From Mycobacterium hubeiense (lineage in GTDB: Bacteria > Actinomycetota > Actinomycetes > Mycobacteriales > Mycobacteriaceae): a DNA stretch of 64,000 bases. The stretch covers positions 1-64,000 of the forward strand of contig NZ_PIZU01000008.1 in the NCBI RefSeq assembly GCF_002838065.1, given 5' to 3'. The notes under the pieces were generated by a model, which was given only the letters and a program-made list of their open reading frames with translations, was not told where the DNA came from and searched no databases. The position numbers were made by a program, and so were the translations under genes. Below, in pieces: positions 20,092 to 27,788 of the stretch (positions are counted from its first letter, which is position 1; every line of letters starts with the position of its first letter).

Positions 20092-20913
20092 ATGGCAGTG
20101 AATTCCCGGCCGGGTAGGCCCGAAGCGTGGCGGTCGCTGGTGCAGCGCGGCGTCGACACCGCTGCTGAGCTTTCGGACGTCGTGGCCGAAAAGCTCAATG
20201 CCGCAGCCGATCCGCGCGCCAAGCTGTTGCGTAAGCGGCGGTGGGCGCTGCGGCTGGGGTTGTTCTTCACGCTGGCGTGCGGGTTCTGGTTGTTGGTGAC
20301 GGCCGTGTTGGCCGCGTGGAGCACGCCGTTCTGGGTGCTGATCATCACGGGGGCCATCGCCGCGGGCGCCGCGTTCCCGGCGACGTTGTTCTGGCTGCGC
20401 TATCGGTGGCTGCGGGCGACTCCGCTGCCGCCTGAGCGCTCCCGGGCGGGACGACGCCTGCCGCCGTGGGGATCGGCGGCGCGGCAGCCGATGGCCGCGC
20501 TGGTGGCCTCGGAGCGGGGACTGTTCTCACTGCTTGGAGTGATGGAGCGGGGCCGGATGCTGCCGGCCGACGAGCTGCGTGAGCTGACCGCGGCGGCCAA
20601 CCAGACGGCGGCGACGATGGCGGCGACGGCCAACGAGGTGGTGTCGATGGAGAAGGCGATCGCCAACGCGCCGCATTCGCGATCGCATCTGGTGCCCACC
20701 ATCAACGCGTTCACCGCACAGCTGAACAGTGGCGTGCGTCAGTACAACGAAATGGTCACCGCCGCAGCGCAATTGGTATCTGCGGCCAACAGCGGCCCGC
20801 TGTCAAGTTCACCGATGTCGCAGCGCTACCGCGACGAGTTGAGCAACGCGACCGATCGGCTGATGGGCTGGGCGCAGGCGTTTGACGAGTTGGGGCACCT
20901 GCGCGGCGCTTAG
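20092..20913 (+). CDS. pspM: Membrane partner of PspA (Rv2743c/PspM-like)
   Basis: 273 residues. Two adjacent membrane helices at about 58-100 (LGLFFTLACGFWLLVTAVL and VLIITGAIAAGAAFPATLFWL) are flanked by basic loops; the C-terminal 150 residues are soluble and helical. In M. tuberculosis this protein anchors PspA at the membrane and with ClgR forms the Psp stress system. It begins 11 bp after pspA. No PspN (Rv2742c) homologue follows. Gene symbol is assigned by position and topology. Confidence 0.85.
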   Translation: MAVNSRPGRPEAWRSLVQRGVDTAAELSDVVAEKLNAAADPRAKLLRKRRWALRLGLFFTLACGFWLLVTAVLAAWSTPFWVLIITGAIAAGAAFPATLFWLRYRWLRATPLPPERSRAGRRLPPWGSAARQPMAALVASERGLFSLLGVMERGRMLPADELRELTAAANQTAATMAATANEVVSMEKAIANAPHSRSHLVPTINAFTAQLNSGVRQYNEMVTAAAQLVSAANSGPLSSSPMSQRYRDELSNATDRLMGWAQAFDELGHLRGA

Positions 20914-21347
20914 AACGCCGGCCGCAGTGACGGAAACACCGTCGCGGCGATGCCACGCGCGATGGCCTTGGTGACGTCGAACAAGTCGAAATAGTCGCGC
21001 CACAGCGTGATTCGGCCGTCGTGCACCTCGAACACCCCGCACACCCAGAACTGCAGCCGCAGCGGCCCGACGGTGAGCGCATCGGTGCGCTCGGTGAGCA
21101 CTGTGGTGCCGTCGGCGGCGATCCGGTGGATCTTCACCTCGAAGCCCGCGCGGCCCGACATCGACCGGAACAGCCTCATGACGCGCTGACGTCCGTGCAC
21201 CGTCGGCCATCCGACGTTCTGCCACACCAAGTTGTCGGCCACCGATGCTTCGACGGTGTCGAAGTCCTCGTCTTGCAGGGCGTTGAGGAATGTCTCGACG
21301 ATGCGCGTGGTGTCGACAGCGGTGAGTTCGGAAGTCTGGTTGCTCAT
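20910..21347 (-). CDS. Limonene-1,2-epoxide hydrolase-like protein (EphG type)
   Basis: 145 residues, NTF2-like cone fold. Motifs of the limonene-epoxide hydrolase family are present: VETFLNALQDEDFDTVEASVADNLVWQNVGWPTVHGRQRVMRLFR, and the acidic catalytic positions in VLTERTDAL and FEVHDGRITLWRDYFD. Hydrolyses epoxides, in mycobacteria possibly of sterols. The 3' end overlaps the convergent pspM stop by 4 bp. It corresponds to ephG (Rv2740) in M. tuberculosis, in the expected place and orientation. Confidence 0.9.
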   Translation of the reverse strand: MSNQTSELTAVDTTRIVETFLNALQDEDFDTVEASVADNLVWQNVGWPTVHGRQRVMRLFRSMSGRAGFEVKIHRIAADGTTVLTERTDALTVGPLRLQFWVCGVFEVHDGRITLWRDYFDLFDVTKAIARGIAATVFPSLRPAF

Positions 21348-21390
21348 GGGTCCTCAGGGTAGTGGCGAGCGCTGTGGCAGGGTAGGCCCG

Positions 21391-22554
21391 ATGCGCGTTG
21401 CGGTGGTTGCCGGGCCGGATCCCGGACATGCGTTTCCGGCCATCGCGCTGTGCCTGAAATTCCTGGCCGCGGGGTGGTCGCCGACGCTGCTGACGGGCGT
21501 GGAGTGGCTCGATTCCGCCCGCGCGGCGGGCGTGGACGCCGTGGAATTGCTGGGCCTGGACCCGACGGAACTCGACGATGACACCGACGCCGGCGCGAAG
21601 ATCCACCAGCGGGCCGCGCGGATGGCAGTACTGAACGTGCCGCCGCTGCGCGAACTGGCACCGGATCTGGTGGTCTCGGATGTGATCACCGCGTGCGGCG
21701 GGCTGGCGGCCGAGCTGCTGGGATTGCCGTGGGTGGAGTTGAGCCCGCATCCGCTGTATCGGCCGTCGAAAGGGCTGCCGCCGCTGGGAAGCGGCCTGGC
21801 GCCGGGCGTGGGGCTGCGGGGGCGCCTGCGCGACTCGTTGATGCGTGCGCTGACGGCCCGATCGTGGCGTGAGGGACTGCGCCAGAGGTCCGTGGTTCGG
21901 GTCGAAATCGGTTTGCCCGCTGCGGATCCCGGGCCGCTGCGGCGACTGATCGCGACGCTGCCCGCACTGGAGGTGCCGCGGCCGGACTGGCCGTCGGAGG
22001 CGGTGGTGGTGGGCCCGCTGCATTTCGAGCCGACGTCGACGGTGCTGGACGTGCCAGCGGGTAGCGGCCCGGTGGTGGTGGTGGCGCCGTCGACGGCGAT
22101 GACCGGTGCTCGTGGCCTGACCGAGCTGGCATTGGAGACGTTGACGCCGGGGGAGGTACTGCCCGAGGGGTCGCGGGTGGTGGTGTCGCGGCTGGGCGGC
22201 TCCGAGGTCTCGGTGCCGCCGTGGGCGACCGTCGGGCTGGGGCGGCAGGACGAGCTGCTGTCGCATGCCGACCTGGTGATCTGCGGTGGCGGCCACGGAA
22301 TGGTGTCCAAGACCCTGCTTGCCGGGGTGCCGCTGGTGGTGGTGCCCGGCGGTGGCGACCAATGGGAGATCGCGAATCGCGTTGTGCGCCAAGGTAGTGC
22401 GCAGCTGGTGCGGCCGTTGACGGCGGCGGGGCTGGCGTCGGCGGTGTCGGAGGTGTTGGGCTCACCGCGATACCGGGAGGCGGCGCAGCGGGCGGGAGCC
22501 AGCGTGGCGGAGGTCGCCGATCCGGTACGGGTGTGCCGAGACGCGCTCGCGTAG
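21391..22554 (+). CDS. Glycosyltransferase-like (UGT/MurG fold) protein, Rv2739c type
   Basis: 387 residues with the two-domain GT-B form: N-terminal AVVAGPDPGHAFPAIALCLKFLAAGW, PDLVVSDVITACGGLAAELLGLPWVEL, and the C-terminal nucleotide-sugar half with CGGGHGMVSKTLLAGVPLVVVPGGGDQWEIANRV. It resembles macrolide/glycopeptide glycosyltransferases and the alanine-rich transferase Rv2739c at the same place in M. tuberculosis. Substrate unknown. The ATG at MRVAVVAG is chosen; the frame upstream is antisense to the epoxide hydrolase gene. Confidence 0.88.
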   Translation: MRVAVVAGPDPGHAFPAIALCLKFLAAGWSPTLLTGVEWLDSARAAGVDAVELLGLDPTELDDDTDAGAKIHQRAARMAVLNVPPLRELAPDLVVSDVITACGGLAAELLGLPWVELSPHPLYRPSKGLPPLGSGLAPGVGLRGRLRDSLMRALTARSWREGLRQRSVVRVEIGLPAADPGPLRRLIATLPALEVPRPDWPSEAVVVGPLHFEPTSTVLDVPAGSGPVVVVAPSTAMTGARGLTELALETLTPGEVLPEGSRVVVSRLGGSEVSVPPWATVGLGRQDELLSHADLVICGGGHGMVSKTLLAGVPLVVVPGGGDQWEIANRVVRQGSAQLVRPLTAAGLASAVSEVLGSPRYREAAQRAGASVAEVADPVRVCRDALA

Positions 22555-22564
22555 GTTGGGTCGC

Positions 22565-22759
22565 GTGCGGCTGACGGAATTCCACGAGTTGGTGGAGGCG
22601 CAGTTCGGTCGTGTGCGCGGGGCATCGCTGTTGGTGGACCACGTTCTGACGGGGCTCGGCGGGCGCACCGCGGCGCAGGCGATCGAGGACGGCGTCGACC
22701 CACGCGATGTGTGGCGGGCACTGTGCGCGGACTTCGACGTACCCCGCGATCAGTGGTGA
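22565..22759 (+). CDS. DUF3046 protein
   Basis: 64 residues: VRLTEFHELVEAQFGRVRGASLLVDHVL, then the conserved GGRTAAQAIEDGVDPRDVWRALC and the terminal VPRDQW. This is the small DUF3046 family that lies just before recA in mycobacteria (Rv2738c). Function unknown. Starts at a GTG 10 bp after the glycosyltransferase stop. In this genome recA does not follow; the hydrogenase region does. Confidence 0.92.
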   Translation: MRLTEFHELVEAQFGRVRGASLLVDHVLTGLGGRTAAQAIEDGVDPRDVWRALCADFDVPRDQW

Positions 22760-22795
22760 CTTTTCCTGTTCGGGGAATAGGCGTATACCGGAGTT

Positions 22796-22999
22796 ATGGG
22801 TCTCGGCGACCATCCGATGCGGACGCCGTTCTATGGCGTTCTGGTGGTGATCGCTGCAGTTCTGCTGGTGTGGCTGGTCGCGTCGGTTCTCACCGGATGG
22901 CATGCGGCTGTCGGGTACATCGTGGCGATACTCGTCGGCGGTGTCGGGTTCGTGATGACGCTGCGGGATTACGACGACTTTCCGCACTGGCGTCGCTGA
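22796..22999 (+). CDS. Small two-helix membrane protein
   Basis: 67 residues with two membrane helices (FYGVLVVIAAVLLVWLVASVL and YIVAILVGGVGFVMTL) and a short polar tail (RDYDDFPHWRR). No family recognised. It begins 36 bp after the DUF3046 gene and is followed at once by a strong hairpin, so it ends the plus-strand housekeeping block. Length, hydrophobicity and spacing make it a likely real gene. Confidence 0.65.
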   Translation: MGLGDHPMRTPFYGVLVVIAAVLLVWLVASVLTGWHAAVGYIVAILVGGVGFVMTLRDYDDFPHWRR

Positions 23000-23013
23000 C
23001 CGTCGCGCTGATC

Positions 23014-23060
23014 GTGCGGTTTCATACGCGACGCGCCGGTGAGGGCGTATGAAAACGCAC
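23014..23060. terminator. Bidirectional hairpin between housekeeping block and hydrogenase region
   Basis: A 16-bp inverted repeat with one mismatch: GTGCGGTTTCATACGC (23014-23029) and GCGTATGAAAACGCAC (23045-23060), loop 15 bp. It sits between the small membrane-protein gene and the convergent end of hypD, so it should stop transcription from both sides, including the end of the long hhy transcript. Confidence 0.82.
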
Positions 23061-23083
23061 ATTCGCGGCACGGCGGCGGAAAC

Positions 23084-24211
23084 TCAGCCGCTCTGGCCCA
23101 GCAGTTGCGCGGTTTCCCGGTGTAGCCGGCCGAAGTTGTAGTACGCCGCGCAGGCGCCCTCGGGGGACACCATGCACGTGCCGATGGGCGTTTCGGGTGT
23201 GCAGGCCGTGCCGAACACCTTGCACTCCCAGGGCTTGATGACGCCCTTGAGAACCTCACCGCATTGGCACGCCTTGGGGTCGGCCACGCGGACGCCGGGC
23301 ATCTCGAACTTCAGCTCGGCGTCGTATTCGGCGTAGTCGTGGTGGATCTTCAGCGCGCTCTGCGAGATGAACCCGAGCCCCCGCCACTCGAAGTGGGGGC
23401 GCAACTCGAACGTCTGCGCCATCAGCTTCAACGCCTGGGTGTTGCCCTCTGGGCGCACCACGCGGGTGTATTGGTTCTCCACTTCGCAGCGGCCGTCGCG
23501 GATCTGTGCCAGCAGCATGTGTACCGACGCGAGGATGTCGAGCGGTTCAAACCCCGCGACGACCATCGGTTTGCCGTACACCTCGGGCACGAATCGGTAC
23601 GGCCGCAACCCCACCACGGTGGAAACGTGGCCCGGGCCGAGGAACCCGTCGAGGCGCAGATCTGGTGACTCGAGAATGGCCTTGATCGGCGGCACGATGG
23701 TGACGTGGTTGCAGAACACACTGAAGTTCGTCACGCCCAGCATGCGCGCCCGCACCAGCGTCACGGCCGTTGACGGTGCGGTCGTTTCGAACCCGACCGC
23801 GAAGAACACCACGTGCCGGTCGGGGTTGTCCAGCGCAACCTTGAGGGCGTCGAGCGGGGAGTAGACGAAGCGCACATCCGCCCCGCGCGCCTTGGCCTCG
23901 ATGAGATTGCCGTTGGACCCCGGCACCCGCATCATGTCCCCGAACGTCGTGAAGATGATGCCGGGTTGCTCGGCCAGCCACATTGCGTCGTCCACCCGGC
24001 CCATCGGGATCACGCACACCGGACAGCCGGGTCCGTGCACCAACTCGATAGCTTCGGGCAGCAGGTGCTCGATGCCATGACGGTAGATCGTGTGCGTGTG
24101 ACCGCCGCACACCTCCATGAATTTGAACTCGGCGTCGCCCGCCAGCTCGGTGATCGACTTGACCAGGGCGCGTGCCGCCGCCGGATCGCGGAATTCGTCG
24201 ACAAACTTCAT
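23084..24211 (-). CDS. hypD: Hydrogenase maturation protein HypD (Hhy module)
   Basis: 375 residues. HypD holds an iron with its CO and two CN ligands together with HypC, and carries a [4Fe-4S] cluster. Key motifs: CGGHTHTIYRHGIEHLLP, GPGCPVCVIPMGRVD, GFETTAPSTAVTL, FCNHVTIVPPI, and the C-terminal cysteine cluster CQCGEVLKGVIKPWECKVFG...C...C. It is close to identical in length and highly similar to the second hypD in the window. Last gene of the hhy operon, 11 bp after hypC. Confidence 0.97.
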   Translation of the reverse strand: MKFVDEFRDPAAARALVKSITELAGDAEFKFMEVCGGHTHTIYRHGIEHLLPEAIELVHGPGCPVCVIPMGRVDDAMWLAEQPGIIFTTFGDMMRVPGSNGNLIEAKARGADVRFVYSPLDALKVALDNPDRHVVFFAVGFETTAPSTAVTLVRARMLGVTNFSVFCNHVTIVPPIKAILESPDLRLDGFLGPGHVSTVVGLRPYRFVPEVYGKPMVVAGFEPLDILASVHMLLAQIRDGRCEVENQYTRVVRPEGNTQALKLMAQTFELRPHFEWRGLGFISQSALKIHHDYAEYDAELKFEMPGVRVADPKACQCGEVLKGVIKPWECKVFGTACTPETPIGTCMVSPEGACAAYYNFGRLHRETAQLLGQSG

Positions 24212-24222
24212 GGCTCACACCC

Positions 24223-24495
24223 TCATGCGATTTCGGACTCGTTGAATGCGTCGATCTCCTGCTGGTAGTTCTCGCCCATCTTCTGCACCTGATCCAGGGT
24301 CAGTTTGGCCTCGAGTTCATCGATCTTGGCCATCGCGAATCCAACGTGCACCAGCACCCAGTCGCCGACTTGCAGGTTGTCGTCGGCCAGTAACCGCACG
24401 CTGATGTTTCTGCGCACACCGTTGACGTCAACCTTGGCCAGGTATTGCTCGGCGTCGACGATGTCGACCACCTGGCCGGGGATCCCCAGACACAT
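24223..24495 (-). CDS. hypC: Hydrogenase chaperone HypC/HybG (Hhy module, first type)
   Basis: 90 residues starting with the functional MCLGIPGQV; Cys2 binds the Fe(CO)(CN)2 unit and the immature large subunit. KVDVNGVRRNISVRLL, WVLVHVGFAMAKIDE and a C-terminal helix complete the fold. It lies between hypE and hypD and closely resembles the hypC in the same slot of the Huc module. The longer C terminus (LTLDQVQKMGENYQQEIDAF) separates it from the shorter HypC next to hypF. Confidence 0.95.
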   Translation of the reverse strand: MCLGIPGQVVDIVDAEQYLAKVDVNGVRRNISVRLLADDNLQVGDWVLVHVGFAMAKIDELEAKLTLDQVQKMGENYQQEIDAFNESEIA

Positions 24496-24515
24496 CGTGG
24501 TTCTCCTCTCGAGTC

Positions 24516-25604
24516 TCAGCAGATCCGCGGCAGCGGGTCGCCAACGAGCATGTCGACAATTCGGCTGCCGCCGAAGGAAGTACGCAGTGCGACGATGCCC
24601 GGTGGTTCCGGCACGATCTCACCGACGACGGCCGCGCGATTACCTTGCGGATGAGTGCGCAGAGCGGAAACAGCCGCCTCAACCTCGTCGGGCGCGACGA
24701 TCGCGACGAATTTGCCTTCGTTCGCGACGTACAAGGGGTCGATGCCGAGCATGTCGCAGGCGCCCAACACCTGCGGTTCGACGGGAAGGCGGTCCTCGTC
24801 CAGGATCACCGCGAACGGGGAGTCCTTGACCAGTTCGTTGCACACCGTCCCGACGCCGCCGCGGGTGGCATCGCGCATCCAGCGTGTCGACGGCGCCGCC
24901 TCGAGCAGGGCCTCGACCAGCGCATTGACCGGTGCGGTGTCCGAGGCGATGTCGGCGTCGATGGCGAGGTCGCCGCGGGCCAACATGACCGCCATCCCGT
25001 GCTCGCCGATCGTGCCCGACAGCAGCACTTTGTCCCCGGGCTGCACCCGGTCGCGGGCCAGCCGCCTGCCCTCTGGAATCAATCCCACACCGGTAGTGCA
25101 GATGTACACGCCGTCCGCGGCACCTTTGCCGACGACCTTGGTGTCGCCGGTGACGATCTGCACCCCGGCCCGGGCAGCGGCCTCGCTCATATCGGCGACG
25201 ATCTCGCGGAGTTCGGCGATTCCGAAGCCCTCCTCGATGACGAATCCCGCCGATAACCACTGGGGCCGGGCCCCGGACACCGCGAGGTCGTTGATCGTTC
25301 CGTGCACCGCGACCTGTCCGATGGATCCGCCCGGAAAACGCAGCGGCTGAACAACATACGAGTCGGTGGAGAAAGCGAGCCGCTCGCCCGACGGTAGGGG
25401 CAACACGGCGGCGTCACCGAGCTGTTCGAGTTCGGAGTTGCGGAACGCTTCGAGGAACACGGCATCAACGAGCGCCGCAGACGACTTCCCGCCCGCGCCG
25501 TGCGCCAGGGTCACCACGTCGTCTAGCAGCCGCGGGCGTCGTTGCCGGAACTTGTCGATGCGTTCCAGCACCCGGTCTTCGCGGTCGGCGGCGGTGGTGC
25601 TCAT
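24516..25604 (-). CDS. hypE: Hydrogenase maturation protein HypE (Hhy module)
   Basis: 362 residues, PurM-like ATPase. HypE dehydrates a thiocarboxamide on its C-terminal cysteine to the thiocyanate that supplies CN. The ATP-binding GAGGKSSAALV and VVTGDTK-type segments are present (VQIVTGDTKVVGKGAADG), as is TRGGVGTVCNE, and the protein ends exactly in PRIC with the required terminal Cys. The ATG chosen (MSTTAADRED) overlaps the stop of the SIS gene; the frame upstream is out-of-frame SIS sequence. Confidence 0.96.
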   Translation of the reverse strand: MSTTAADREDRVLERIDKFRQRRPRLLDDVVTLAHGAGGKSSAALVDAVFLEAFRNSELEQLGDAAVLPLPSGERLAFSTDSYVVQPLRFPGGSIGQVAVHGTINDLAVSGARPQWLSAGFVIEEGFGIAELREIVADMSEAAARAGVQIVTGDTKVVGKGAADGVYICTTGVGLIPEGRRLARDRVQPGDKVLLSGTIGEHGMAVMLARGDLAIDADIASDTAPVNALVEALLEAAPSTRWMRDATRGGVGTVCNELVKDSPFAVILDEDRLPVEPQVLGACDMLGIDPLYVANEGKFVAIVAPDEVEAAVSALRTHPQGNRAAVVGEIVPEPPGIVALRTSFGGSRIVDMLVGDPLPRIC

Positions 25605-26269
25605 GATGCTTTCCGTGCCCGGGCCATGTGCTCCTGCGTCACCGACCAGAGCCGGTACCCGAGCATCGCGTGGCTTTCCTGGATGCGGTGGATGCTTTGG
25701 CTGTGCACGGTGAAGCAATAGTCGAGATCCTCGGCCGCGGCCATCCGCCCGCCGTCGTGGCCGGAGAACCCGATGGTCAGCACACCCCGATGATTGGCCT
25801 CGGTGATTGCCGTCATGAGGTCCTCGGAGTTGCCCGATGTCGACAACGCGATCGCGACGTCGCGGTCGCGGGCGTGGGCGATGATCTGCCGTTTGAAGAT
25901 CAGCTCAAAGCCGACGTCGTTGCCCAGGGCGGTCACCACCGCCTCGTCGGCCGCCAGCGACCACGCCGCGACGGGGCGCCCTCGCGCCGGACGGCTGAAC
26001 AGTGACGCCAGCGTCGCCGCGTCGGTGGAGCTGCCGCCGTTGCCCAACGTGTAGAGCCGGCCACCGCGCAGGAACCTCTCGGCCATTTTGATGCCAGCCT
26101 CGGTCAATGCCGGCCCGTACTCGTCCAACGATTCTCGTTGCAGGCGGGCACTTTCGGCGGCCTTGCTGCGGGCCGACGCGGCAAGGTCCTCGAGCAGACT
26201 CTTCGCGTCGGTCTCCTCGGACTCGATGAAGGGGTACAGAAAGCCGGTGCTCTCCTCGTGAGTTGTCAT
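25601..26269 (-). CDS. SIS-domain protein, phosphoheptose-isomerase-like (Hhy module)
   Basis: 222 residues of the GmhA-like SIS (sugar isomerase) fold. Sugar-phosphate-binding motifs are intact: YTLGNGGSSTDAATLASLF, ALGNDVGFELIFKRQI, and DVAIALSTSGNSEDLMTAI with the Ser-Thr-Ser loop. Homologues occur in hydrogenase loci, and a second copy occupies the same slot in the Huc module, between hypE and the HupF-type gene. No heptose or LPS pathway is expected in mycobacteria, so it likely acts in hydrogenase maturation; the reaction is unknown. Stop and start overlap its neighbours as a coupled unit. Confidence 0.85.
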   Translation of the reverse strand: MTTHEESTGFLYPFIESEETDAKSLLEDLAASARSKAAESARLQRESLDEYGPALTEAGIKMAERFLRGGRLYTLGNGGSSTDAATLASLFSRPARGRPVAAWSLAADEAVVTALGNDVGFELIFKRQIIAHARDRDVAIALSTSGNSEDLMTAITEANHRGVLTIGFSGHDGGRMAAAEDLDYCFTVHSQSIHRIQESHAMLGYRLWSVTQEHMARARKAS

Positions 26270-26273
26270 CGGT

Positions 26274-27002
26274 TCACCTTCCGGTGTCGTCAAGACGCGA
26301 GATCGCCGCGCCCGCGTGCACCAGGACGAGGTCATTTGGTGTCACGTCGCCGATCAGGCTGACATCGACCGATTCCTCGCCGGTCGCGGTGCGGACCAGC
26401 GCCCGATTATTCGCGTCGGCGGGTTCGAGAATGACCTCGGCGAGCCGACCTTCGTCGCTGCAGGTCACGCAGGCGTCGCCCTCCGCTTGCGGCTTGAGCA
26501 GTCCGGGGTGCTCGAAGCAGACGTGGGTGAGCTCCCACAGCAGGTGATACAGCAGCACGAACCGTCCGGTGGCCGGCACCATCGGATCGTCCGAGTCGAC
26601 CCACAGGATGTGGTTCGCCGCGCCGGCCGGTGGTCGGGGGCCAGAGCCGATCCACAGTGTCAAGGCCCCCCATGCCGGTGCCCGTCGCATGGCGTCCACC
26701 ACCGCCGGTTGGTCGGCCGAAGCCACCGCCATTAGCAGGTCACCGGGCTGGCAGGCCACCCGCGCCTGTGCCACCGGATCCGGTTCTACGAGCGCAACCG
26801 ATGGCAGCGCCCGTTTGCCCATGATCACCGGATGGACGAATTCGACGGCGACGTGGTGGGCGTGCGGTTCCCATTGGGGAGACATCACCCACAGGGTGGC
26901 GCCGTCATGGAACCTGCGGGCCAGGTCCAGGGCTGCCGACGCTAGGTCGGCGGCCAGATCGGTGTCGACGAAGGACGTACTCGGCTGTGCAGTGACGGTC
27001 AT
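26274..27002 (-). CDS. HupF-type protein: SIS-like domain fused to HypC-like domain (Hhy module)
   Basis: 242 residues. The first 165 read like a degenerate SIS/Rossmann domain (GATLWVMSPQWEPHAHHVAVEF, PGDLLMAVASADQPAVVDAMRRAPAWGALTLWIGSG) with a conserved LLYHLLWELTHVCFEHPGLL. The last 65 residues are HypC/HupF-like (CVTCSDEGRLAEV, DLVLVHAGAAISRLDD), with cysteines in place of the usual MCLGIPG start. It sits between the SIS protein and DUF6390. HupF is thought to protect or stabilise the immature large subunit in air; the SIS-like half is unexplained. Confidence 0.82.
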   Translation of the reverse strand: MTVTAQPSTSFVDTDLAADLASAALDLARRFHDGATLWVMSPQWEPHAHHVAVEFVHPVIMGKRALPSVALVEPDPVAQARVACQPGDLLMAVASADQPAVVDAMRRAPAWGALTLWIGSGPRPPAGAANHILWVDSDDPMVPATGRFVLLYHLLWELTHVCFEHPGLLKPQAEGDACVTCSDEGRLAEVILEPADANNRALVRTATGEESVDVSLIGDVTPNDLVLVHAGAAISRLDDTGR

Positions 27003-27784
27003 TTCGACCTCCTATCAACCAGTGTGCTCCGCGTTGGGTGCGACGTCACCGCATTCGCCACCGGTCGCCGGGCGGCGTTGACCAGATCCAGCGTCGCCTG
27101 GGTGGCCGCGGCCAATTCGGAGCTCTGCGCGCCGGTGAGCACGTCGCAGATCCAGTCCCAGTGGGCGGACACCGTGTCGCCAGGTGTGGGCGCGGCGATC
27201 AGCGCCACCCCGTCCTTGCTCCATCGCACGCGTTCGGTCGTGGCCGCGCCGAGATCCAGCAGGCCGGCGTCGTAGGTGAGCGGCCGAGAGGTGATCACGA
27301 CGTGCTCGCTATCGATGGATTCAACTGTGCCCCAACGTATTCGGCAGTCCTGCAGTACGCGAAGCGCCGTCGTGGCGTCCCGGTCGAGAAACCGCACCCA
27401 CGGATAAACCACGAAAACGTGGAAGCTGTGATGCGCCAGCGCGCCCGCCGACTCGACCAGTTCGTCGAGCAACCCCGTGGCTTGACCCTTGAATGCCCTT
27501 CTCAGGGCGTCTAACAAGGTTGCGGGGTCGACCCGGTCCAATAGGGGTCCGCCCACCCAGTAGCTGCGCACCACGTCGGCGCTCAGCGGATCCGAGCCGG
27601 CCGCATCCGCGATCGCCCGCAGGTAGGGCCAGGCGCCGTCGAATTCCCTTGCATGGCTGGCCACTTCGGTCGGTGTGTCGACGCCAAGAGTCGGCCCGCA
27701 GTACCCAAGCTCATTGGGCGGGTAGGCATATCGGCCGAATAACGCTTGTCCGGCGGGAAGTGGTTGGATAGGCAGTGCGGTCAT
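26999..27784 (-). CDS. DUF6390 hydrogenase-associated protein (Hhy module)
   Basis: 261 residues, known only from actinobacterial hydrogenase loci. Recognisable blocks: FGRYAYPPNELGYCGP at the N terminus, REFDGAWPYLRAIADAAGSDPL, VVRSYWVGGPLL, HSFHVFVVYPWVRFL, and LQDCRIRWGTVESID. The central FHVFVVYPW and the Cys-Gly-Pro near the start are shared with the paralogue in the Huc module. No membrane segment. Start at MTALPIQPL, preceded by GGGG; a second ATG five codons upstream lacks a spaced ribosome-binding site. Role unknown; probably maturation, since it is in both modules. Confidence 0.82.
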   Translation of the reverse strand: MTALPIQPLPAGQALFGRYAYPPNELGYCGPTLGVDTPTEVASHAREFDGAWPYLRAIADAAGSDPLSADVVRSYWVGGPLLDRVDPATLLDALRRAFKGQATGLLDELVESAGALAHHSFHVFVVYPWVRFLDRDATTALRVLQDCRIRWGTVESIDSEHVVITSRPLTYDAGLLDLGAATTERVRWSKDGVALIAAPTPGDTVSAHWDWICDVLTGAQSSELAAATQATLDLVNAARRPVANAVTSHPTRSTLVDRRSK

Positions 27785-27788
27785 CGTG

